Shown piece after piece: positions 17,359-26,140 of a stretch of DNA of 64,000 nucleotides. The stretch covers positions 62,001-126,000 of the forward strand of contig CAVXTD010000012.1 of assembly GCA_963764565.1 (NCBI GenBank). The letters run 5' to 3'. The position numbers were made by a program, and so were the translations under genes. Every line of letters starts with the position of its first letter. Position 1 is the stretch's first letter. The notes under the pieces were generated by a model, which searched no databases, had not been told where the DNA came from, and was given only the letters and a program-made list of their open reading frames with translations. The DNA is from DATBLE01 sp963764565 (GTDB lineage: Bacteria; Actinomycetota; Thermoleophilia; Gaiellales; Gaiellaceae).

Positions 17359-17415
17359 AACCGTCCTGCTCTCGGCCGGCGTTCGTGTGTGCCGCCCACT
17401 TTTGTCGGTCACGGC
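17359..17415. repeat. Diverged 57-bp repeat, copy B
   Basis: Partner of 14569-14625, lying upstream of the DUF998-like gene. Confidence 0.5.
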
Positions 17416-17460
17416 TGTTGACACCCCGCTGAGATGACGCGTCGACTAGGGTCGCGTACC

Positions 17461-18066
17461 GTGGTAGAGGGGTTCAGCATCGTCGCCGCGTTGGCAACGG
17501 CAACGTGGGCCTGCGCGCTTGTGGTGTTGCACGCTTTGCCGACCGGGTACGACCCGGTCACCGACGCAGTCAGCGACTACGGCGTCGGTCGCTACCGAGT
17601 CGGCTACTGGTTGCAGGTGAGCGCTGCAGGAGTAGCCGGACTGGCCCTTGCCGTCGCCCTCGCGACTTCGAAGCCGGCAAAGCCGTCGCTAGTCGTCGCC
17701 ATGCTCGTCGTATTCGCGGCGGCTCGGCTCGCAATCCCAGCGTTCCCCACGGACCAGGGCGCCAACCGCTTCCAGACGGTCAAGGGCGCCGGTCACATGC
17801 TGCTCGCGGTCACGGCGTTTGCCGCCATCACCGTGGCTGCGATGAACCTGCGCGGCACTCTTCGGGACGAGCCCGCTTGGCACGGAGCCGAAGGACTCGT
17901 GGTCAACATCCCGTGGATCATGCTCGGGGCTGTCGTCGCGACGGGTCTCGCGCTTCGTCGCCCCCGCCTGCGCGCGATCTTCGGGCTGCTGGAGCGCCTG
18001 TTCTACCTCTCCACACTCGCCTGGTTCTTCGTTATCTCGATCGAGCTCGCGCGCGTCGGCGGCTGA
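17461..18066 (+). CDS. DUF998-like membrane protein
   Basis: A protein of about 201 residues with six hydrophobic segments. TGYDPVTDAVSDYGVGRYRVGYW after the first helix and PTDQGANRFQTVKGAGHMLLAV in the centre match the DUF998 pattern (conserved SDYG, and FPTD followed by GxxH). The function is unknown. The GTG at 17461 is preferred because TAGGGT at 17447-17452 ends eight bases before it, the spacing used by other leaderless genes here. Confidence 0.75.
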   Translation: MVEGFSIVAALATATWACALVVLHALPTGYDPVTDAVSDYGVGRYRVGYWLQVSAAGVAGLALAVALATSKPAKPSLVVAMLVVFAAARLAIPAFPTDQGANRFQTVKGAGHMLLAVTAFAAITVAAMNLRGTLRDEPAWHGAEGLVVNIPWIMLGAVVATGLALRRPRLRAIFGLLERLFYLSTLAWFFVISIELARVGG

Positions 18067-18127
18067 CGTACGCGCGGCGGGCCTACCCCCAACGACCACG
18101 GCCCGGGCTGCTTGCCCTGTCTCGATC

Positions 18128-18481
18128 TCACCGAGGCTTCAACAGCCTCTCGCCCGACGCGTAGACGAGCGCGTGGTAGACGATGGACAGAGAGGCCAAG
18201 GCCAGGCCAAGCACGTGTTGCCCAGACGCGTACAACGCGACGGCGGCTGCGCCGGAGATGACCAACTCCTGAAGGAGGCGCAGCGGCTCCGAGAACCGGC
18301 CGGCCTGGTGGAAGTCGATCAAGCCCCACAGACCGAAGCCCACAACCGGCGCACCGACCTCGAGCACGATCTTCATTGCGGTGCTGCTGCCGGTATGGAA
18401 TCCCCAGTAGCTCAGCGCCGCAACGACCCCGATCTCCATCAGAACACGGAGCGGCAGGTTGAGCACTCGCAGCTTTGCCAT
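18128..18481 (-). CDS. YrdB/DUF2568-type small membrane protein
   Basis: A 117-residue protein with four hydrophobic helices: LMEIGVVAALSYWGF, IVLEVGAPVVGFGLWG, LLQELVISGAAAVAL and LGLALASLSIVYHAL. The acidic residues within helices one to three are typical of the YrdB (DUF2568) family, whose function is unknown. The ATG at 18481 begins MAKLRVLNL. A strong GC hairpin separates it from the upstream surface-protein gene. Confidence 0.75.
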   Translation of the reverse strand: MAKLRVLNLPLRVLMEIGVVAALSYWGFHTGSSTAMKIVLEVGAPVVGFGLWGLIDFHQAGRFSEPLRLLQELVISGAAAVALYASGQHVLGLALASLSIVYHALVYASGERLLKPR

Positions 18482-18513
18482 CGACTGATCCGCGCGCGCG
18501 ACCGGAGAGCCCC

Positions 18514-18542
18514 GCGGGGGCAGCGCGCCGCGCTGCCCCCGC
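18514..18542 (-). terminator. GC-rich hairpin downstream of the surface-protein gene
   Basis: GCGGGGGCAGCGCG and its exact complement are separated by one base, giving at least 12 paired bases with a 5-nt loop. It lies 14 bases after the stop at 18556 and before the YrdB-like gene. There is no U-tract. Confidence 0.6.
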
Positions 18543-18555
18543 GCAGGTGCAGCCA

Positions 18556-20248
18556 CTACGGGCTGACCCGGATCGAGACGAGCCGTCTGGTCGAGACGCC
18601 CGCGAGGACGCTCTCGCCCGGCTTACGGGCCCGGACGAAGATCGTCAGCAGCGCGCCGCGCCTGAGCGGCAGGGCGCGGAGGGGCTGGTAGGAGAGGGTC
18701 GCCCAGCCGGTCTGATCGGTCCTCGTCTCGGGTGGCGCGGAGACCCGGTTCGCGGGCACGCCGATCGCGTAGACGAGGGCATCACGCACGGGTCGTCCGC
18801 TCGAGTCGACCACGCGGAAGCGGCCGATCACCTGCTCGTTGCGCGACTGGATGGTGGGCGGATTGAACTTGACCTGGGAGATCACGAGGCGGTTCGGCAG
18901 CGAGACGCTCGAAACCGAAATCACGGCCCCGCCCGGAACAGATCCGGAGGCGGACGCGACAACCGCGGTCGCCGCGGACGTGGCCCAGGCGGATCCGGCG
19001 GCGTTCCTGCCGACGACCGTCACCCGCAAGCGGTGGCCGACGTCCGCCGAAGTCGCCTTGTATGACGGCGAAGTCGCACCCGGGATCGCCGCGCAGCCGT
19101 TGCCGTTGCCGTCACAGCGGTACCACTGGAACCCGTACGAGATCGGAGCCGCGCCGGTCCAGGTGCCGGCACTGGCGGACAGTGTCAAGTTGTCCCGCGC
19201 CGTGCCGGAGATCACCGGTACAGCCGCGTTCTTGGGCGCCGTTCCGGCCGCGGTCGCGACAGCGGTTGCCGCCGAGGTCGCCGTCGTCGACCCGACGCTG
19301 TTCTTCGCGGTCACGACGACGCGCAGCCGGTGCCCGACATCCGCGGTGGTCACCTTGTAGGTCTTGCCGCTGCCGAGGTTGGAGCAGTTGTTGCCGTTCG
19401 TATCGCAGCGTCGCCACTGGTAGCTGTACGAGATGGGCGTCGACCCGCTCCACTTGCCGGTGTCGGCGGTGAGCGTCTGGTTGTCCTGCGCTGCTCCGGA
19501 GATGGTCGGGGCCGAGGTGTTGACCGGGCCCGAGCCGGCGGCGGTGACGACGTCCGTCGATCCCGAGGTCGCCGTGCTGGAGCCGGCGCTGTTCGTTGCG
19601 GTCACCGTCACTCTCAACCGGTGCCCCACTTCATTCGAGGTCACCCGGTAGGTCTGACCCGGAGACGCCGATGCTCGCGCAGCCGCTCCCGTTCGAGTCG
19701 CAGCGCAGCCAGTCGTAGGTGTAGGTGATCGGCTGCGTGCCCGACCAGGAACCGGTCGAGGCGGTGAGGGTCTCGTTGTCCCTGCGGTGTTCCCGAGATC
19801 GTCGGCGGCGACGTGTTGGCCGGCGCGGTCCCGGCGGCGGCGATCACACCCGAGGTTCCGGAGTACGACCAGGTGGCGGAGGTGCCCTCCGCGTTGGTCG
19901 CCGTGACGCCGACCCTGACCCGGTTCCCGACATCGGCGGAGCCGAGCGTGTACTGCTGCGAGGTCGCGCCCGAGATGTTCGCGCAACCGCTGCCGTCGGC
20001 GTTGCAGCGCTGCCACTGGTAGTCGAAGCTCGTCGGGCTGTCGCTCCAGGTGCCGTCCGCGGCCGTCAGCGCGTGGCCGTCCTGCTCGGTACCCGAGATC
20101 GTCGGCGGCGAGGGTTCGTCGGGATTGCCTGTGACGCGGCCGCCCCGCTCCCTGCGAACACGAGCAGGACAGCTGTGGCGAGCGTGATTCCGGCCAACAA
20201 GACGGCCCGCAGGCCGTGTCCGTTTCGTCTGTTTCTGTATTTCTCCAA
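18556..20248 (-). CDS. Secreted protein with four Ig-like repeats, frameshifted
   Basis: Exported protein of about 560 residues. TTG at 20248 follows GGAGG with ideal spacing. A basic N-terminus and the helix AVLLAGITLATAVLLVFAGSG form the signal peptide. Four repeats of roughly 90 residues each contain PTISGT..DN.TLTA, W(S/T)G, a YQWxRCDxNG block with two Cys, ADVGHRLRV and TAxNxxGS; the paired cysteines suggest one disulfide per repeat. The C-terminal 130 residues (FRVVDSSGRPVRDALVYAIG) look like a carboxypeptidase-regulatory or Big-type beta domain. Frame breaks near 20130, 19795 and 19665. No LPxTG or other anchor is seen. Confidence 0.75.
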
Positions 20249-20599
20249 TTTGGGCCTCCTCGGGTATGCCGTGAATTTCCGTTTCCGTAGGCTTCTTGAC
20301 GGTAAAGGCTCTCCCCCTCCTCCTTGCTGTAAATCTTTCGTTAGATCTGCCGGTAAAGCCTCCTTCAAGCGCGCCTGGCTTGCGCGTCCGTTCCGGTTCG
20401 CACAATCGATTGAGGAAATGTTGACAAAACCATCACGTGTCGCTCACACTTCTAATCCGGAGAAGATGAACCATTGATTTCGCGAGACAAACGAGCTCGG
20501 TGGGATCCCCTACCGCACGTCGGTTCGCCGCGGCCCGCGTCCACTCGACGTCGAAGGGCTAAAGACACCCCCACCTTCCGGCCGATACCAGGTTGCGGA
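20249..20599. promoter_or_regulatory. 351-bp divergent regulatory region
   Basis: It separates the surface-protein gene (minus) from the LysM transglycosylase gene (plus) and is clearly richer in A/T than the surroundings. The minus-strand side holds a leader over 100 nt long with hairpins, such as CGCGC/GCGCG around AAGCCAG and ATCT/AGAT around AACGAA, before a strong GGAGG-TTG start. TTGACA at 20421-20426 on the plus strand could be a -35. No known riboswitch could be matched with confidence. Confidence 0.4.
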
Positions 20600-21400
20600 A
20601 TGGAGTCCAGCACCTTCAGACCGCGGCGCCTTGGACACGTGCTCGCCGTCTTCTCGGCGCTCGTGCTCGCCTGCGCGGTGGCGGCAGGGGGAGCGCTCGC
20701 GTCCACCTACCGCGTGCGACCAGGCGACACGCTCACCTCGATCGCGGCGAAGCACAAGGTCCCGCTTCGCACCATCGTCCGCCTCAACCGACTCGACCCG
20801 GAGCGGATCCTCCTCGCGGGCGCCGTCCTGCGCATCCCCAGCCCGCACGTCACCCCTCGCCCGCTGCTGCGCTACAAGGTTCAGTTCGGCGACAGCCTGA
20901 GCGGGATCGCCGTTCGGTACGGGACGTCGGTGCAGGCGATCGCCCGGCTGAACCGCCTCGATCCCGACGCTCTCCTGCCCGCCGGGCAGACGCTCGTGCT
21001 GCCGGTGCGCAGGGCCGACCGAAGCACGATCAAGCGGACGATCGTCCATTGGGCCAGTCACTACGGCGTCCGCCGCTCGCTCGCCCTCGCGGTCGCCTGG
21101 CAGGAGTCGGGGCATCAGCCGAACCTGACCTCGTCGGCCGGCGCCTGGGGCGTGATGCAGGTGATGCCGGCGACCTGGGACTACGTCGAGACCGTTCTGA
21201 TCGGCCAGAAGGTCCCGCACACGACAGCCGGAGGCATCCGGGTGGGGATCGCCTACCTCCATTACCTCCTCAGCGCGTTCGACTCGAAGGAGCGCCTGGC
21301 GCTCGCCGCCTACCTCCAGGGGGAGGCCTCAGTCCGCGAGCACGGCATCTTCCCCTCCAGCAGGCCATACGTCGACAACATCGTCGCCCTCGCACGCTGA
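20600..21400 (+). CDS. LysM lytic transglycosylase
   Basis: A 266-residue secreted peptidoglycan hydrolase. The signal helix HVLAVFSALVLACAVAAGG is followed by two LysM domains of about 44 residues (YRVRPGDTLTSIAAKHKVP and YKVQFGDSLSGIAVRYGTS) that bind glycan strands. Then comes a transglycosylase SLT domain with the probable catalytic Glu in LAVAWQESGHQPN and the downstream GAWGVMQVMPATW. It would cut the glycan backbone outside the cell. Opposite orientation to the Ig-repeat surface protein suggests shared envelope-related control. Confidence 0.88.
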   Translation: MESSTFRPRRLGHVLAVFSALVLACAVAAGGALASTYRVRPGDTLTSIAAKHKVPLRTIVRLNRLDPERILLAGAVLRIPSPHVTPRPLLRYKVQFGDSLSGIAVRYGTSVQAIARLNRLDPDALLPAGQTLVLPVRRADRSTIKRTIVHWASHYGVRRSLALAVAWQESGHQPNLTSSAGAWGVMQVMPATWDYVETVLIGQKVPHTTAGGIRVGIAYLHYLLSAFDSKERLALAAYLQGEASVREHGIFPSSRPYVDNIVALAR

Positions 21401-21475
21401 CCCGTCGTCTCCGGCCGCGGCGATACCGGCCCGATTCGTGAGGTACGATACGTATCCGCGGAACAGGAGGCTGCT

Positions 21476-21619
21476 GTGTTGCACGGTGTGTTACACGGTG
21501 TCAGGCACTACGAGGTGCGGCTCCGACGCAGCCGCCGGCGTCCTTACGTCATCGCCCGCCGGCTGATCGTGGCCGCAGCGGTCTTGCTCGCGATCATCGC
21601 CGTCTTCGTCCTTCGCTAG
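21476..21619 (+). CDS. 47-residue membrane protein starting within a repeat
   Basis: A short gene with AGGAGG five bases before the GTG. The protein has an N-terminal part encoded by palindromic repeat sequence (VLHGVLHGVRHYEV), a strongly basic stretch (RLRRSRRRP) and one membrane helix (LIVAAAVLLAIIAVFVL). The excellent ribosome site and the helix make it plausible as a real gene. No homologue is recognised. Confidence 0.5.
   Translation: MLHGVLHGVRHYEVRLRRSRRRPYVIARRLIVAAAVLLAIIAVFVLR
21494..21509. repeat. Half-copy of the dispersed palindromic repeat
   Basis: CACGGTGTCAGGCACT; its reverse complement AGTGCCTGACACCGTG differs by one base from the core of the 14-bp arm. Here it lies inside the start of a small gene. 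Confidence 0.4.
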
Positions 21620-21649
21620 CGCAAAGGCATCCCGCGAGCACACGTTCGT

Positions 21650-22006
21650 TCAGCTCTTGGCGTACGTGTCGGCGCTCTTGAACTCCACTCCGACGAACGG
21701 CTCGTCGCCCACCACCCACGCATCGTGGCCGGGCGCGATCCGGTAAGCGTCGCCGGCGGCCACCTCGAGCGACGTGCCGTCCTCGTGCGCGATGTGCATG
21801 CGGCCGGAGACGGCGTACCCCAGGTGCTCCGCCTGGCAGCTGTCGGTTCCGACCACGGGCTTGATGCACTCCGACCACTTCCAGCCCGGCTGGAAGGTGA
21901 AACGACCCACCTCGGTCGATCCCAGCTGCACGACGTCGACCGTCGTCTTCTCCGGGGTACGTACCTCGTCCGGGGCGTCCAGATTCCTTGCTTCGACTCC
22001 AGCCAC
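21650..22006 (-). CDS. Cupin-domain protein
   Basis: A 118-residue cupin with GWKWSECIKPVVGTDSCQAEHLGY and SGRMHIAHEDGTSLEVAAGDAY. The His and Glu positions differ from the two other cupins in the window, so it belongs to another subgroup. The GTG at 22006 is fixed by AGGAGG immediately upstream. The ligand is unknown. Confidence 0.72.
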   Translation of the reverse strand: MAGVEARNLDAPDEVRTPEKTTVDVVQLGSTEVGRFTFQPGWKWSECIKPVVGTDSCQAEHLGYAVSGRMHIAHEDGTSLEVAAGDAYRIAPGHDAWVVGDEPFVGVEFKSADTYAKS

Positions 22007-22106
22007 AACTCCTCCTGTCCTCGACGGGTCGTGTTGATGGAAGCCGACAAGCGTAACCAAGGAGCGCGGCGATGCTCTCACTCGCCCGCGTGGTTACGCT
22101 CCCCCC

Positions 22107-22526
22107 ATGAGCCTCGAATCCGTCGAAGTCGTCGTCCGCGGCTACCGCGCATTCATCGACGGCGACTTCGAGGCGATCGCCGGGTTGCTCCACGACGAGG
22201 TCGAGTGGTATCCCCTCGGAACCGAGCCGGCGTCGTTCGCCGACCACGCGGAGGCGCTAGGGGTGATCGCCGAGCGATTCCGAGAGCAGTACCGGGTTGA
22301 GCTCGAACGCTGTGTCGGCGCCGGCGACCAGGTCGTCGTCGGCTTTCGCGCCTCCCGCGAGACACGCGACGCCGACGACCCGCGGCCGCTCCAGTCACGG
22401 CGCAAGTTCAGCGTCGAGCGCTACAGCGCCATCGTCACGATCCGCGACGGGCGCGTGATCCGGGTGCAGGACTACCCCCACCTCGACGCCGCCTTCGAGG
22501 CGGCCGGGATCGACGCCGAAGGCTAG
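22107..22526 (+). CDS. SnoaL-like (NTF2-fold) protein
   Basis: A 139-residue protein with the usual SnoaL-like course: VVVRGYRAFIDGDFEAIAGLLHDEVEWYP at the N-terminus and VIRVQDYPHLDAAFEAAG at the C-terminus. These folds are used as small isomerases or binding proteins, and the ligand cannot be inferred. TACGCT ends six bases before the ATG, so it is probably leaderless. Its stop overlaps the end of the convergent small gene. Confidence 0.78.
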   Translation: MSLESVEVVVRGYRAFIDGDFEAIAGLLHDEVEWYPLGTEPASFADHAEALGVIAERFREQYRVELERCVGAGDQVVVGFRASRETRDADDPRPLQSRRKFSVERYSAIVTIRDGRVIRVQDYPHLDAAFEAAGIDAEG

Positions 22527-22711
22527 GCGCGTCGTAAGAACGACGCGAACAGCCTCGGCCGCGGTATCTCCGGGCTCGGCTGGTCGTCCTGGTCGACATC
22601 GGCCTCCGGCTCCGGCTGATGCGCAGGGCTTGGACGGCGATGCGACTGACCGCGTTCGATCGCGCCGCGGATGGCCGCACGCATGTCGTCGATCTGGCTC
22701 TGCTCCTTCAT
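22523..22711 (-). CDS. Small acidic/polar hypothetical protein
   Basis: A 62-residue protein starting MKEQSQIDDMRAAIRGAIERG, followed by a Pro/Glu/Asp-rich segment and the basic end RLFASFLRRA. The N-terminal part could form an amphipathic helix. It follows the metallopeptidase gene by 35 bases on the same strand. The function is unknown and its status as a gene is moderate. Confidence 0.45.
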   Translation of the reverse strand: MKEQSQIDDMRAAIRGAIERGQSHRRPSPAHQPEPEADVDQDDQPSPEIPRPRLFASFLRRA

Positions 22712-22746
22712 GCCGCGCAAGTTCTGCGCTCGCGCCGCGACTCCTA

Positions 22747-24255
22747 CTACGCGCCGAGCTCGTGCCGGAGCGGCCCGGTGTCGAGCGGGTCGAAGCCGAG
22801 CCGCCCGGCTACCTCTTCGCTCGAAGGCTTCGTTCCCTCCCAGAACAGCGCACGCAGCCGGTCGCCGGTCTCGGGGCTCCGCCACCAGTCCTCGCCGATC
22901 TCCTCGACGAGGCGGGCGCGGAGCTGTGCCGAGCGGATCCACGCTCGCAGGTAGTCGGCCGAGTAGAAGCCGGCGTCCATGTCGGAGACGAAGCCGTCGG
23001 AGCGGTAGCGCACGCCGGTCGCGGCCGTCAACCGCTCCGCGTATCCCTCCGACGTGCCGCCGTCGTCGCAGAAGCGATCCCAGAACGCGAGCTCGAAGTC
23101 GAGCTTGGCCGCGTAACGGCGGAAGAGCAGCGCCTCCAGGAACGTCGTCGCCTCGGCGTTTTGCACCGCGTCCTCGTCGGAGAGCCCGAAGTGAAGCGCA
23201 TGCCATCCCGGTTCGCGCGAGATCGCCTCGACGATGTACGAGTAGATCTCCGTCAGCGCGTGGTCGCGCGAGAGCCGACGGAACACGTACGGCAGCTTCG
23301 GATCGCAGCCGGCGTAGTGGAGCGCGTGGCCCGCCTCGTGCAGGAATGCCTGATAGTCGTGGAGCCCGCCCTGCGCCCGGGTGATCAGGTGGACGACCTT
23401 CGGCGGGTCTGAGGGAATCACGCACGCCCGCGGCGACTTCTGCGGCCGGTCGTCGAGATCGGGCCGGATGTTCGGGTCGGCGGCGAGGTCGAAGCCCAGG
23501 CTCTTCAGCGTCTCCAGGCAGACGTCGGTCGCGCGCTCCTTCGTGTACGTCGCCTCGAGCGGCGAGACCCGGCGTACGTACGCCATGTGGTACGAGCGCG
23601 GCTGCTCGTCGCGGTCCGTCCCGAGCAGGCGGTCGAACCAGGTCTGGCGCATGCGCAGGTACGCGGTCTCGGCCGCGCCGCTCGCCTCGGCCAGCGCGGC
23701 GGCGAGCGCTCGCAGCGAGATGCCCTTCTCCTCCTCGTTCCGCGCCACCGGGTCGGGCTCCCGCGACAGCTCCGCGGACATCGCTTCACCGGCGCCGAGC
23801 AGGTCGAGCCGCTCGTCGTTGAAGCTCGCGTTCGCTTCGGCGTGAAGGTCGCCGAGCTCCTCACGGTCGCGGTACTCGTGCAACAGGGCGAGCTTCGCCT
23901 GCGCCGAGCGGAGCGGCAACTCCTCGCCGCGGAAGGTGACTCTCGCCGCCAGCTCGCGGTTTTCGAGCGCGTCCTCGCGCTCGACCAGCTCGGCGGAGAC
24001 GATCCCGCCCTCGCAGACCTTTCGCAGCCGGTAGAGCTCCTCGCGCTTCTCCCCGGATGCGTGGCGCTCGGCGTCCCACAGGGCCTCGAGCTGATCTCGG
24101 GTGAACAGGTCGGTGTAGCGGGCGACGATCTCGGCCTGCTCCGAGGTCTCCTTCTCTCCCACGCGCACGGCACGGCCCTCCTCCGAGCGCTCGAAGAGGT
24201 ACTGCTTCAGCCGCTCCGCGTAATCGAGAGGCGTGTACACGCCGGTCGCCGTCAC
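22747..24255 (-). CDS. Zinc metallopeptidase (HExxH), M3-like
   Basis: A 502-residue helical protein with FLHEAGHALHY at about residue 325, the HExxH zinc site, and a downstream Glu in SRDHALTEIYSY as the probable third ligand. The overall course resembles M3 or M32 oligopeptidases without being clearly either. There is no signal peptide, so it is probably cytoplasmic. TAGATT at 24264-24269 ends eight bases before GTG 24255, which fixes this start over the GTG at 24240. Confidence 0.72.
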   Translation of the reverse strand: MTATGVYTPLDYAERLKQYLFERSEEGRAVRVGEKETSEQAEIVARYTDLFTRDQLEALWDAERHASGEKREELYRLRKVCEGGIVSAELVEREDALENRELAARVTFRGEELPLRSAQAKLALLHEYRDREELGDLHAEANASFNDERLDLLGAGEAMSAELSREPDPVARNEEEKGISLRALAAALAEASGAAETAYLRMRQTWFDRLLGTDRDEQPRSYHMAYVRRVSPLEATYTKERATDVCLETLKSLGFDLAADPNIRPDLDDRPQKSPRACVIPSDPPKVVHLITRAQGGLHDYQAFLHEAGHALHYAGCDPKLPYVFRRLSRDHALTEIYSYIVEAISREPGWHALHFGLSDEDAVQNAEATTFLEALLFRRYAAKLDFELAFWDRFCDDGGTSEGYAERLTAATGVRYRSDGFVSDMDAGFYSADYLRAWIRSAQLRARLVEEIGEDWWRSPETGDRLRALFWEGTKPSSEEVAGRLGFDPLDTGPLRHELGA

Positions 24256-24319
24256 CGCGGGAGAATCTATACGGCAAGGCAAGCCCACGAGGCGGGCAAC
24301 CGAGTTATCATCGCCTAGG

Positions 24320-24880
24320 GTGGCAGCGAGCCCGGGCACGAGCACAGCCCGTGACTATGCGGGCACGATGGCCGGCTTCTGGAGCGGGCTGTCGATCACG
24401 CTGCGCCGCCTGGAGGCGATCGCAGCCGACTCGCGCTGCCTCGACGTCGATGCGCTCGAGCCGCTGCGGGCGCTCCAGTACCGCCTCCACTCTTCGAGCG
24501 AGCTGCTGGCCGGCGTCGAGCCCCCGCCCGGCGTGCGCTCCGGGCACCAGGAGCTCACCGAGGCGCTCGTCGACGCACGTGACACGACCGGCGAGATCGT
24601 CGAGGCGATCGAGGAGCGGGGACGCGAAGGGGCAACCGAGATCCTGCTCGAGTGGCGCGGGGCGCTGTTCAGAGTCCGCCTCGCCCGGATGCGGCTGACG
24701 GTCGGCCCGACCGCCCCGGTCCACGTCCCACCGGAGGTGGAGTACTCGGCGGCCGTCTCCACGGCGTTCGCGATCGTCGGCGCGACGGCGTTCATGGCCG
24801 GCGCGGCGCTTGTGCTCTGGCCGCTCTGGGCGGCCGGGCTCGCGCTCGTCGCCGGCGGCATCCTCGCCTACCGTCCCTAG
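24320..24880 (+). CDS. Hypothetical protein with C-terminal membrane hairpin
   Basis: About 186 residues. A helical, acidic N-terminal domain (SITLRRLEAIAADSRCLD ... LYRLHSSSELLAG-type spacing) is followed by two C-terminal hydrophobic helices (AFAIVGATAFMAGAALVLW and AAGLALVAGGILAYRP). The GTG at 24320 has TATCAT eight bases upstream; ATG 24368 is the alternative. It converges on gltX, overlapping by 4 bp. No family is recognised. Confidence 0.55.
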   Translation: MAASPGTSTARDYAGTMAGFWSGLSITLRRLEAIAADSRCLDVDALEPLRALQYRLHSSSELLAGVEPPPGVRSGHQELTEALVDARDTTGEIVEAIEERGREGATEILLEWRGALFRVRLARMRLTVGPTAPVHVPPEVEYSAAVSTAFAIVGATAFMAGAALVLWPLWAAGLALVAGGILAYRP

Positions 24881-26140
24881 TCTGCCCGCGCCCGCGCTGC
24901 CCTGATCCGCGCGAGCGTCTCGTCGCGCCCGAGCAGCTCGATGCTCTCGAAGAGGCCGGGCGAGACGGTCGAGCCGGTGACGGCGACCCGGATCGGTTGG
25001 AAGGCCTGGCGCGGCTTCTGACCGAGGCGGTCGGCCAGAGCTCGGAACGCCTGCTCGATCGACTCGGGGGTGAAGGGCTCGAGGGCTACGAGTGTCGCCT
25101 CGGCCTCCGCGAGGACGCCCTCGTCGAGCTCCCTCGCGTCGAAGCCGTCCCGGCGCTCGAAGAGGAAGCCTGCGAACTCGGGGAACTCGCCGAGCCGCGC
25201 GATCTTCTCCTGAACGAGCGGCACGGCGGCACGGATGCGGTCCTCCGGCCAGTCGTAGCCCTGCTCGCGCAGATAGGCGACGAGCGCGTCCGCGTACTCG
25301 TCGGGGGGCAGCGCCCGCAGGTAGACCCCGTTCATCCAGTCCAGCTTCTGGTAGTCGAGCGTCGCCGGGCTCGACCCGACACGGTCGAGCGAGAAGCGGT
25401 GCACGAGCTCGTCCCGGGACATGATCGTCGTCTCTCCGTCCGGGGCCCAGCCGAGCAGGGCGAGGAAGTTCACGAGCGCGGCGGGCAGGTAGCCGGCGGT
25501 GCGGAACTCGTCGATCGAGACTGCCCCGTGACGTTTCGAGAGCTTCTTGCCGTCGCCGCCGAGCACGTCGGGGACGTGGGCGTAGACGGGCGGCTCGTGG
25601 CCGAGCGCGGCCAGGATCTGGAGCTGCTTCGGCGTGTTCGAGATGTGATCGCGGCCGCGGATCACGTGCGTGATCGCGTCGTCCATGTCCTCGACCGGAT
25701 TGGCGAAGTTGTAGGTCGCGCGACCGTCCGAGCGGACGAGCACGACGTCTTCAATCGTGTCGTTCGCGACCTCGATCCGGCCCAGGACCGCGTCCTCCCA
25801 GGCGGTGACGCCCTCGTCGGGCATTCGAAACCGGATCGCACCCTCGTCCTCGTAGGCTCTGCCGTCGGCGACGAGCTGCCGGGCGAGCCCGAGGCAGCGC
25901 TCCATCGCGTCGAGCTGGAAGGTGACCGGGCCGTCCCAGTCGATCCCGAGCCAGGCCAGCGAGCGCTGGATCTGGTCGGTCGCCTCGGCGACCTCGCGGC
26001 TCAGGTCGGTGTTCTCGATCCGGAGCAGGCACTCGCCGTCGCGGCCGCGAGCGAAGAGCCAGTTGAAGAGGAAGGTGCGCACGCCCGCCGATGTGGAGGA
26101 ATCCGGTCGGGCTCGGAGCCATGCGGACGCGAACGGTCAC
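24877..26140 (-). CDS. gltX: Glutamyl-tRNA synthetase, one frameshift
   Basis: Charges tRNA-Glu with glutamate. The first class I motif lies in MAPSPTGFLHIGG, the second is KKLSKRHG, and VIRGRDHISNTPKQLQIL is characteristic of GluRS. A frame break near 26090 (GGCGGGCGTGCGCACC, one G too many) separates LHIGG from VRTFLFNWLFARG. Repaired, the protein is about 420 residues, shorter than the usual 460-490 because the C-terminal anticodon-binding part is compact. Its GTG overlaps the stop of the MFS gene. An essential gene, so the shift is almost certainly an error. Confidence 0.88.

Noticed and set aside
20440..20600. Possible ydaO-type c-di-AMP riboswitch before the LysM transglycosylase
   Set aside because: Fragments such as AGGGCTAA and GGTGGGATCC recall it, but the conserved closing segment and the P1 stem are missing.
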